The notes beneath the pieces were generated by a model. It worked only from the letters and a program-made list of their open reading frames with translations, had not been told where the DNA came from and searched no databases. 11,038 nt of DNA from an uncultured Akkermansia sp. Lineage in GTDB: Bacteria > Verrucomicrobiota > Verrucomicrobiia > Verrucomicrobiales > Akkermansiaceae. The position numbers and the translations under genes are program-made. The stretch lies in contig CAJGCZ010000054.1 in NCBI GenBank assembly GCA_904501975.1, forward strand, positions 1 through 11,038, read 5' to 3'. Positions within the stretch are counted from its first letter, which is position 1; every line of letters begins with the position of its first letter. This document shows positions 6,090 through 11,038 of this stretch, one piece after another.

Positions 6090-7490
6090 ATGCACAAAAC
6101 AGCCACAACTCTGCTTCTCACCCTTTTCCCGCTTACCGTTGTTTGCGGGCAGGAGGCTGTTACCCAACAGGCGGTATCGAATTTAAGCCCCGAGCACCAA
6201 GCAGAACACGACCTGCTGAGCGTGGCGGAAAACTTTCAGGGAGCAGATTCATTGCAACAAATGAAAGTATTGTTGCAAAGCGGAACCAATGCCAATGTCG
6301 TTGATTCCCACGGCAACACGCCACTGTTGTGGATGTGCTCCAGCATTGAGATGGATTACCGCTACAGGCACGATGAACATTATGCCAAAGCGGTGGACGC
6401 AGCTTTTGCAGAACTACTGCGCCATGGAGCCGATGCCATGAAGGAAAACAACCATGGCTGCAATGCCTTGTTCTATCTGCAAAGCAAGCCCGAGCTCATC
6501 AGGAAGCTGCAACAGGAGAATCTGCTGCCCAAGGAGCTCTCCATGCGTATACCGTATGATACATTGGCCCTCATGCGCTATATGAAGTTGAGAGTCAACC
6601 AGGCCTCCTACACCACCCATGAGGAATGCCTGCAATACCTCAGCAGAAAATACTGCGCTCCGGCTTACGACCGCGTGGAACAGAAGCTGGATGAATACCT
6701 TAACTCTGAGCACAAAAACAGGATTCCGGAGGGAGCCATTGAGCATGGCTTGGCCTTCCTGCGCTTGGCAGACCCCGCACGCGCCGAGGCTTATGTAAAC
6801 AACCTCAACTATTGGCAACACAGCGAGCACTTTATTGAAGAGATTCCTGCAACGGTTCTTGCCACCCTGCACCGCTTGCAATGGAGCGTGGATGTGCAAA
6901 AGTTGAATGTGGCCATACGCCGCCTGCAAACACAACTTCCGGCAGAGGGAGAAGACATGATTTCCTGCAATGCTGCACGCCCCATGGTGCATATTTTGGA
7001 AATGCTTTACCGGCAGGACGGGGATAACACACTGCCCTTAGTAAAGGAATACAGTGTGTGCCGCGACCCGGAGTTATCTTATTACGCGTATCGCATCTTG
7101 CTGCACCGTGTGAACTTACCTGCACCGGAACCTGCGGAATTTGAAGAGCGATTCGCCTCGCTCGGTAAGCCGGAGCAATGGCCTGCCCCCCTGCTCAGGG
7201 TTTATGAATGCGCCCGCGTGGATGAAGCCATGCGCAAGGGCTCTACGGATGACATCTCGGCGGATGAATTGCAGCGAGTGGAAAAACAACTGCGCAGCAT
7301 GCAGCTCCATTCCCACGCCGATGCCATTGCAAAACTCTTTACCCAAGGTGAGCGCACAAATGACATCTACACCAAACAAGCAGCACACCGCCGATACCAG
7401 GAATTGGTAGCCCCGGCGCCGCGCCCCTCCATGGCAAAATATATATTGGAGCACCCGGAACTTTTTTCGCAGACCGACAATAAACGATAA
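6090..7490 (+). CDS. Exported ankyrin-repeat protein, paralog of the preceding gene
   Basis: The protein has 466 residues. Residues 1-21 are a Sec signal peptide (basic start, hydrophobic core TLLLTLFPLTVVCG). Cys19 is preceded by Val, which does not fit a lipobox, so a soluble periplasmic protein is more likely than a lipoprotein. Ankyrin units lie at about 55-72 (partial, LLQSGTNANVVD), 73-118 (HGNTPLLWM to LLRHGADAMKEN) and 121-147. The helical remainder parallels the larger neighbour: NALFYLQSKPELIRKLQ with SAYDMLASRPEWLQELK, ADPARAEAYVNNLNYW with ADVQRAQEVINNSSIW, and SMAKYILEHPELF with ATAKYILLHKAHF near the C-termini. The pair therefore arose by old tandem duplication, with ankyrin units gained or lost. 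No catalytic motif is visible; protein binding in the envelope is the most likely role. Confidence 0.8.
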   Translation: MHKTATTLLLTLFPLTVVCGQEAVTQQAVSNLSPEHQAEHDLLSVAENFQGADSLQQMKVLLQSGTNANVVDSHGNTPLLWMCSSIEMDYRYRHDEHYAKAVDAAFAELLRHGADAMKENNHGCNALFYLQSKPELIRKLQQENLLPKELSMRIPYDTLALMRYMKLRVNQASYTTHEECLQYLSRKYCAPAYDRVEQKLDEYLNSEHKNRIPEGAIEHGLAFLRLADPARAEAYVNNLNYWQHSEHFIEEIPATVLATLHRLQWSVDVQKLNVAIRRLQTQLPAEGEDMISCNAARPMVHILEMLYRQDGDNTLPLVKEYSVCRDPELSYYAYRILLHRVNLPAPEPAEFEERFASLGKPEQWPAPLLRVYECARVDEAMRKGSTDDISADELQRVEKQLRSMQLHSHADAIAKLFTQGERTNDIYTKQAAHRRYQELVAPAPRPSMAKYILEHPELFSQTDNKR

Positions 7491-7491
7491 T
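7463..7491 (+). promoter_or_regulatory. Possible weak promoter of the membrane protein gene
   Basis: TTTTTC (7463-7468), 17 bp, GATAAT (7486-7491), then 8 nt to the ATG at 7500. It lies mostly inside the end of the preceding gene. The -10 is good but the -35 is poor, so read-through from the upstream promoter is an equally good source of transcript. Confidence 0.25.
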
Positions 7492-7499
7492 TCCCCCTA

Positions 7500-8903
7500 A
7501 TGATGAGCAACTTTACGAAGCATTGGCTGCTTTCTCCGTGGAAGATTACCATCATTTTCTGCTCCATTGCCCTACTTGCCTGCGTTCTGTTTCTTTTTCC
7601 GATACCGGAGCTGGAGCATCTGCAACCACTTGTTCGCCAAATATTCGGTTGGGTGTTATTGATTTGCCTTACCGGTTCGGCCCTGCATTTGGGGTGGAGC
7701 ACGGTGTACTTTTTTCTTAAATTACAGAATGCCCGAGCCATCAGCCAACTGGTTGTCAGTTTAGGCATTTGGGGTGTGAGTGTCCTCATCTTCTTCCAAT
7801 TAGCCATAGAGGCCGACATGCCGTCCCCCTATCCGCAGGAAGAAGCCCCGGCCATTCAAAAGAACACCACCCTGCACGAAACGAAGGATATTTTGCTGGG
7901 GCCTTCTGCTTTAACCCTTTATATCACCCCAAGCGATACACCGGTTAATACCGTCCAAATACCCGCTAACCTTATTTCCTTGGAAACCCATCATCCGGAA
8001 ATTTTGGATGAATACCTTTCCGTCTCGCCCAGATGGGCTTATAGCGCCAACGACGACACATTTTACAGCAAGCCCGGCCATGTGGTCTTAGTTGCCTCTG
8101 CATCTTCCGGAATTCCCGGAACCGTGCACGCCGCTTTCCGCACTATTGCCGCAGGTGAAACATTGCCGGAGGGTTACACCGTCGTGCGCCCGGGGGCGGC
8201 GGTCAGCGAACTCACCTCTACAGACGGAGAAGACATACCGGACATTGCCTTAGAGTTGGGCGGTAAACGCTATCTTCTGCTTGCATGGCGTGGTGCTCAC
8301 AACAAAGCATTGGCGCTCAGCGCCATCAATACTTCTATTGAAACTATAGATGCTTTGCTGGAAGAAGTTGCAGAAACGCCGACCAAGGAGATGATTCAAC
8401 AAATGATTCATGAAGTGGGGCGCATTAAAGGCAACACTCCGGAATTAAGATTAGCAGAACCGCACTCGCAGTTCGGTATTTACCAAGCGGAGATTTACGC
8501 CAACCCCGGGCGCGCAGGAACGCTCATCATGGTCATACGCGATTTGAAGAGCCGCCAACCCCTGCTCGTCTTCTCGCAAACAGCCCTTTTCTCAGATAAT
8601 CCCAACGAAGTATTCAGGCACGATATTCCTCTGCCATTGCATGATATGCACGGGAGCCGCCACATGGGGCTGAAAGCGCATTTATTCCCCACCAATGCCC
8701 CCTTCTTTGCCCTGAAAGAAGGAGAAGCGCATATCTACTTTGGCGTATGTGCAGAGGTACACTTCTCGCCTGCCGGCTCTCACGGTGAAGCCACAGAACT
8801 GCTCCTGCGCCGTAACTATAATATTGAGGCGTACGAAAAACCGGAAACACCGGTATCTGCACCTTCTCCTACGGAAAATCCGTTGGATTCCCCTACTCCT
8901 TAA
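7500..8903 (+). CDS. Membrane protein with three N-terminal helices and a large exported domain, unknown function
   Basis: I do not recognise a family (467 residues). Three hydrophobic helices lie at about 15-34, 46-73 and 81-103. Positive charges before the first (Lys7, Lys15) and between the second and third (Lys74, Arg79), with acidic residues in the other loops, predict N-in topology. This places residues 104-467 outside the cytoplasm. That domain looks beta-rich, with no cysteine pair or enzyme motif that I can see, and ends in a proline/serine-rich tail (about 446-467). ATG occurs at both 7500 and 7503; either could be used. The gene starts 9 nt after the second ankyrin gene and is probably co-transcribed with it, so a physical partnership with the ankyrin proteins is possible but unproven. 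It could be an envelope stress or assembly factor; this is speculation. Confidence 0.75.
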   Translation: MMSNFTKHWLLSPWKITIIFCSIALLACVLFLFPIPELEHLQPLVRQIFGWVLLICLTGSALHLGWSTVYFFLKLQNARAISQLVVSLGIWGVSVLIFFQLAIEADMPSPYPQEEAPAIQKNTTLHETKDILLGPSALTLYITPSDTPVNTVQIPANLISLETHHPEILDEYLSVSPRWAYSANDDTFYSKPGHVVLVASASSGIPGTVHAAFRTIAAGETLPEGYTVVRPGAAVSELTSTDGEDIPDIALELGGKRYLLLAWRGAHNKALALSAINTSIETIDALLEEVAETPTKEMIQQMIHEVGRIKGNTPELRLAEPHSQFGIYQAEIYANPGRAGTLIMVIRDLKSRQPLLVFSQTALFSDNPNEVFRHDIPLPLHDMHGSRHMGLKAHLFPTNAPFFALKEGEAHIYFGVCAEVHFSPAGSHGEATELLLRRNYNIEAYEKPETPVSAPSPTENPLDSPTP

Positions 8904-8919
8904 CAGATAGATTTTTATC

Positions 8920-8948
8920 TTGAGGCCATCTGAGCGGAGGGGTAAGAT
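8920..8948 (+). promoter_or_regulatory. Promoter of the L,D-transpeptidase gene
   Basis: TTGAGG (8920-8925), 17 bp, TAAGAT (8943-8948), with ATG 7 nt later at 8956. The expected transcription start (8955) gives a leaderless mRNA. The AT-rich GATTTTTATC directly upstream of the -35 is almost the same as in the promoters at 2655 and 9561. Confidence 0.7.
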
Positions 8949-8955
8949 ACTCCGC

Positions 8956-9504
8956 ATGAAGGCTACCCTCATTCCCCTTGCTGCACTACCCTTGCTGCTT
9001 CTGAGTTGCACAGGCCAACAAGACAACACCGTGCACATCTACCACTTAAAATCATCCGGCCCCCGCGCGGTACCGCAAAAACGCAAGCCCATTCAAAGAA
9101 AATCAACCCCCGCACCGGTGGATAATCATTTTTGCGTATACCTGAACGATGCCGTGTTGAAGCAAAACGGAGCAAAACATTTGGAAATCAGTCTGGCCGC
9201 ACAACGGGGCATCTTTTATGTGAACGGACAAGTGGCTATGGATTTTCCTGTGTGCACCGGAAAAATCGGATACGAAACACCAACCGGAAGCTACACCATT
9301 AAAGAGAAAAAGCGCCACCACCGCTCAAACATTTACCATGTACCCATGCCGTGCTTTATGAGACTTACCTACGATGGAATAGGCTTGCACATTGGCGATA
9401 TATACAGAACACCCGCATCCCACGGCTGCATACGCTTACCTAAAGAAGCATGCCTGCCGATTTTTCATTCTGTCAACCCCGGCACGCTCGTTGTCATTCA
9501 CTAA
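8956..9504 (+). CDS. L,D-transpeptidase (YkuD domain) lipoprotein
   Basis: This is predicted to cross-link peptidoglycan stem peptides (3-3 bonds), or to attach a protein to them, using a catalytic cysteine. The protein has 182 residues. The signal peptide ends in the lipobox LLSC (Cys18), followed by a basic, proline-containing linker (about 25-58) and the YkuD domain (about 75-181). The signature is complete: His145 in GLHIGD, then SHGCIRLP at 155-162 with catalytic Cys158, His156 and Arg160. The ETPTG stretch (107-111) is also typical. The protein is short and has no LysM or other wall-binding domain, so the lipid anchor would position it. The start at 8956 is preferred because an in-frame TTG at 8920 is part of the -35 box and would place a charged segment before the signal peptide. 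Which reaction it performs cannot be told from sequence. Confidence 0.92.
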   Translation: MKATLIPLAALPLLLLSCTGQQDNTVHIYHLKSSGPRAVPQKRKPIQRKSTPAPVDNHFCVYLNDAVLKQNGAKHLEISLAAQRGIFYVNGQVAMDFPVCTGKIGYETPTGSYTIKEKKRHHRSNIYHVPMPCFMRLTYDGIGLHIGDIYRTPASHGCIRLPKEACLPIFHSVNPGTLVVIH

Positions 9505-9560
9505 GGTGAAAGCATGCCCTTAAAGGTAGCGGGAGATTCTGTGTGAAGTGAATTTTTAAC

Positions 9561-9589
9561 TTGAAAAGTAGAGTGAGGTCTGATAGAGT
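9561..9589 (+). promoter_or_regulatory. Promoter of fucO
   Basis: TTGAAA (9561-9566), 17 bp, TAGAGT (9584-9589), with ATG 6 nt later at 9596. The expected transcription start coincides with the A of the ATG. The AT-rich AATTTTTAAC upstream of the -35 resembles the promoters at 2655 and 8920. There is no Shine-Dalgarno sequence. No operator-like palindrome was found, so sugar-dependent control is not evident here. Confidence 0.75.
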
Positions 9590-9595
9590 ATAGCC

Positions 9596-10756
9596 ATGTC
9601 AGCAAAACGCTTTATCCTTAATGAAACGAGTTATCACGGCCACGGTGCCGTGAAGGAAATTGTAACGGAAGTAAAATCCCGTGGCTTTGCAAAGGCTTTG
9701 GTTGTAACCGACGCTGATTTGGTACGCTTTGGTGTAGTAGCCAAGGTAACAGATTTGCTCGATGCTGCCGGCTGCGCCTACGAGATTTATGACCAAGTAA
9801 AGGCCAACCCCAGCGTTGCCGTTGTTGAGGGCGGTGTAGAAGCCTTCAAGGCTGCCGGTGCCGACTACATGATTGCCATCGGCGGTGGTTCTCCCCAGGA
9901 CACAGCTAAGGCTATCGGCATCATCATCAACAACCCGGAGTTCTCCGATGTTGTCTCTCTCGAGGGTCTTGCCCCCACCAAGAACAAGTGCGTGCCCGTT
10001 ATTGCCGTAGCCACCACGGCCGGCACAGCTGCCGAGACTACTATCAACTACGTAATCACCGACGAGGCCAAGCGCCGCAAGTTTGTATGCGTTGACCCGC
10101 ACGACATTCCCGTGGTAGCCGTTGTTGATCCGGACATGATGTCCTCCATGCCCCGCGGTCTTACCGCTGCCACCGGCATGGATGCCCTTACCCACGCTAT
10201 CGAAGGTTACACCACCTTGGCTGCTTGGGAGCTTGCCGATACGCTCAACATCAAAGCTGTTGAGTTGATTGCCAAGAGCCTGCGCGCCGCTGTGGAAAAC
10301 GACCCCGATGGCCGCGAGGGTATGGCACTGGGCCAGTACATGACCGGCATGGCTTTCTCCAACGTAGGTCTTGGTGTTGTACACGGCATGGCTCACCCGC
10401 TGAGCGCCTTCTACAACACGCCGCACGGTGTGGCTAACGCTGTATTGCTTCCCTATGTGATGGAGTACAATGCTCCCTACACCGGTGAGAAGTTCCGCGA
10501 AATCGCCCGCGCTATGGGTGTTCAGGGTGTTGACAGCATGAGCCAGGAGGAATACCGCAAGGCTGCCATTGAGGCTGTTAAGCAGCTTTCCAAGGACGTT
10601 AACATTCCGCAGACGCTTTCCGAAATCGGCGTGAAGGAAGAAGACCTTGAGGCTCTTACCGATGCCGCCATGGCCGACGTTTGCACCGGAGGCAACCCCC
10701 GTCCCTGCACATGGGAAGAGGTGCTCGCCGTTTACAAGACCGCCTTCGGCAAGTAA
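9596..10756 (+). CDS. fucO: Lactaldehyde reductase (1,2-propanediol oxidoreductase), iron-dependent alcohol dehydrogenase
   Basis: It reduces L-lactaldehyde, made by fuculose- or rhamnulose-phosphate aldolase, to (S)-1,2-propanediol, regenerating NAD+ during anaerobic fucose or rhamnose fermentation in the cytoplasm. The 386-residue protein matches E. coli FucO (about 382 aa) along its whole length; recalled shared stretches include IAIGGGSPQDT (93-103), TINYVITDEAKRRKFVCVDP and GLGVVHGMAHPL. The metal ligands Asp196, His200, His263 and His277 are all present at the same numbers as in E. coli. The nucleotide-binding glycine loop is GGGS (96-99). It has its own promoter and terminator and no other fucose genes beside it. 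Lysine is mostly AAG, as in the FKBP gene, suggesting strong expression. The substrate is inferred; related type III dehydrogenases accept other aldehydes, but this resemblance is close. Confidence 0.94.
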   Translation: MSAKRFILNETSYHGHGAVKEIVTEVKSRGFAKALVVTDADLVRFGVVAKVTDLLDAAGCAYEIYDQVKANPSVAVVEGGVEAFKAAGADYMIAIGGGSPQDTAKAIGIIINNPEFSDVVSLEGLAPTKNKCVPVIAVATTAGTAAETTINYVITDEAKRRKFVCVDPHDIPVVAVVDPDMMSSMPRGLTAATGMDALTHAIEGYTTLAAWELADTLNIKAVELIAKSLRAAVENDPDGREGMALGQYMTGMAFSNVGLGVVHGMAHPLSAFYNTPHGVANAVLLPYVMEYNAPYTGEKFREIARAMGVQGVDSMSQEEYRKAAIEAVKQLSKDVNIPQTLSEIGVKEEDLEALTDAAMADVCTGGNPRPCTWEEVLAVYKTAFGK

Positions 10757-10779
10757 TTTGCCTAATAACTCTTATACTC

Positions 10780-10813
10780 AAGGGCAGGACTACTCCGGTA
10801 GTCCTGCCTTTTT
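10780..10813 (+). terminator. Rho-independent terminator after fucO
   Basis: GGCAGGACTAC (10783-10793) pairs perfectly with GTAGTCCTGCC (10798-10808) around a TCCG loop and is followed by five T (10809-10813). Upstream AAG can pair with the first T's. It lies 27 nt after the fucO stop. Confidence 0.93.
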
Positions 10814-10830
10814 GCATACAAAGAAAAAGC

Positions 10831-10859
10831 TTGCCATTGCTAGCTCATTCAGGTAGACT
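10831..10859 (+). promoter_or_regulatory. Promoter of the thioredoxin-like gene
   Basis: TTGCCA (10831-10836), 17 bp, TAGACT (10854-10859). Unlike the other promoters here, the ATG is 27 nt further on (10887), leaving a leader of about 21 nt. An AGGAT near 10866 is too far from the ATG to be a normal ribosome-binding site. Confidence 0.6.
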
Positions 10860-10886
10860 GATAACAGGATTTCAACCATCAATATC

Positions 10887-11038
10887 ATGTTTTCTCAATT
10901 ATTAAAACTCGCTGCCGTGCCGACTATCATGGCCACGGCTTGTGTTACCTACGGTGCCGAATGGATGACCGATTTGGATGCAGCTTGCGCCAAAGCTAAG
11001 GCAGAAGGCAAAGCCGTTTTGGTCGATTTCACCGGTTC
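10887..11038 (+). CDS. Exported thioredoxin-like protein, 5' part only
   Basis: Only the first 50 codons are in the window, which ends inside the gene. Residues 1-24 look like a Sec signal peptide (Lys7, hydrophobic stretch, probable cleavage after YGA before Glu25). Cys19 is not in a good lipobox. The mature start, EWMTDLDAACAKAKAEGKAVLVDFTGS, is split here as a helix (DLDAACAKAKAEGK) followed by the strand AVLVDFTGS. This is the typical entry to the thioredoxin fold just before the W-C-x-x-C active site, which lies beyond the window. It probably belongs to the DsbD-gamma/thioredoxin_7-like group of periplasmic disulfide proteins. Whether the CxxC is intact cannot be seen. Confidence 0.75.
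   Translation, partial: MFSQLLKLAAVPTIMATACVTYGAEWMTDLDAACAKAKAEGKAVLVDFTG

Noticed and set aside
6414..6992. Antisense frame (192 codons) opposite the second ankyrin gene
   Set aside because: No recognisable domain and no promoter or ribosome-binding site seen. The plus-strand gene has a signal peptide, ankyrin units and a paralog.
7367..7819. Antisense frame (150 codons) across the ankyrin/membrane-protein junction
   Set aside because: It overlaps two supported plus-strand genes, including the coding of three membrane helices, and has no features of its own.
8920..8955. N-terminal extension of the L,D-transpeptidase from TTG at 8920
   Set aside because: That TTG is part of the -35 box, and the extension would put a charged segment ahead of a clear lipoprotein signal peptide.
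9599..10426. Long antisense frame (275 codons) opposite fucO
   Set aside because: Its Gly/Val/His-rich translation is a reflection of the strongly biased codons of fucO, which has complete family motifs on the other strand.
1..11038. CRISPR array, tRNA/rRNA genes, transposase, phage or toxin-antitoxin genes
   Set aside because: Looked for on both strands; no regularly spaced repeats, cloverleaf-like stretch or matching protein motif was seen.

Overview
The window is an ordinary-looking chromosomal segment with nine complete genes and the 5' end of a tenth. It has no tRNA, rRNA, CRISPR array, transposase or phage gene. The gene set resembles a gut Verrucomicrobiota bacterium of the Akkermansia type. 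It has an EFR1-type ferredoxin, exported FKBP and thioredoxin-like proteins, ankyrin-repeat envelope proteins, a FucO-type lactaldehyde reductase as expected in a fucose fermenter, and few Shine-Dalgarno sequences. This taxonomic guess is an inference from gene content; no marker gene is present.

Layout. Positions 1-303 hold no convincing gene. They contain a GC-rich, hairpin-rich (REP-like) stretch and a strong terminator reading to the right. At 304-1053 (minus) lies an EFR1-family flavodoxin-like/2x[4Fe-4S] protein. It is divergent from a two-gene unit (1166-2505) made of an unknown secreted protein and a secreted FKBP-type prolyl isomerase, which ends at a clear terminator. At 2691-4100 is a beta-CASP metallo-beta-lactamase RNase. 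Positions 4145-9504 form an all-plus envelope block: an ankyrin/HEAT-like lipoprotein, a shorter paralog of it, an unknown protein with three membrane helices, and an L,D-transpeptidase lipoprotein. At 9596-10756 is fucO, followed by a strong terminator. The window ends inside an exported thioredoxin-like protein (from 10887).

The most informative non-coding signal is a repeated promoter design. Seven plus-strand promoters have a TTGnnn box, exactly 17 bp, and a TAnnnn box. In six of them the ATG lies only 6-12 nt after the -10 box, so the mRNAs should be leaderless or nearly so. The same pattern corrects the start codons of three genes (2691, 4145, 8956). Three of these promoters also share an AT-rich block upstream of and joined to the -35 box.

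Functionally the block from 4145 to 9504 is aimed at the cell envelope. Two ankyrin proteins that could bind protein partners outside the cytoplasm sit beside an orphan membrane protein and a peptidoglycan cross-linker. This could be a small co-evolved envelope module, but the sequence proves only proximity and the paralogy of the first two. I found no strong evidence for a new defence or mobile system.
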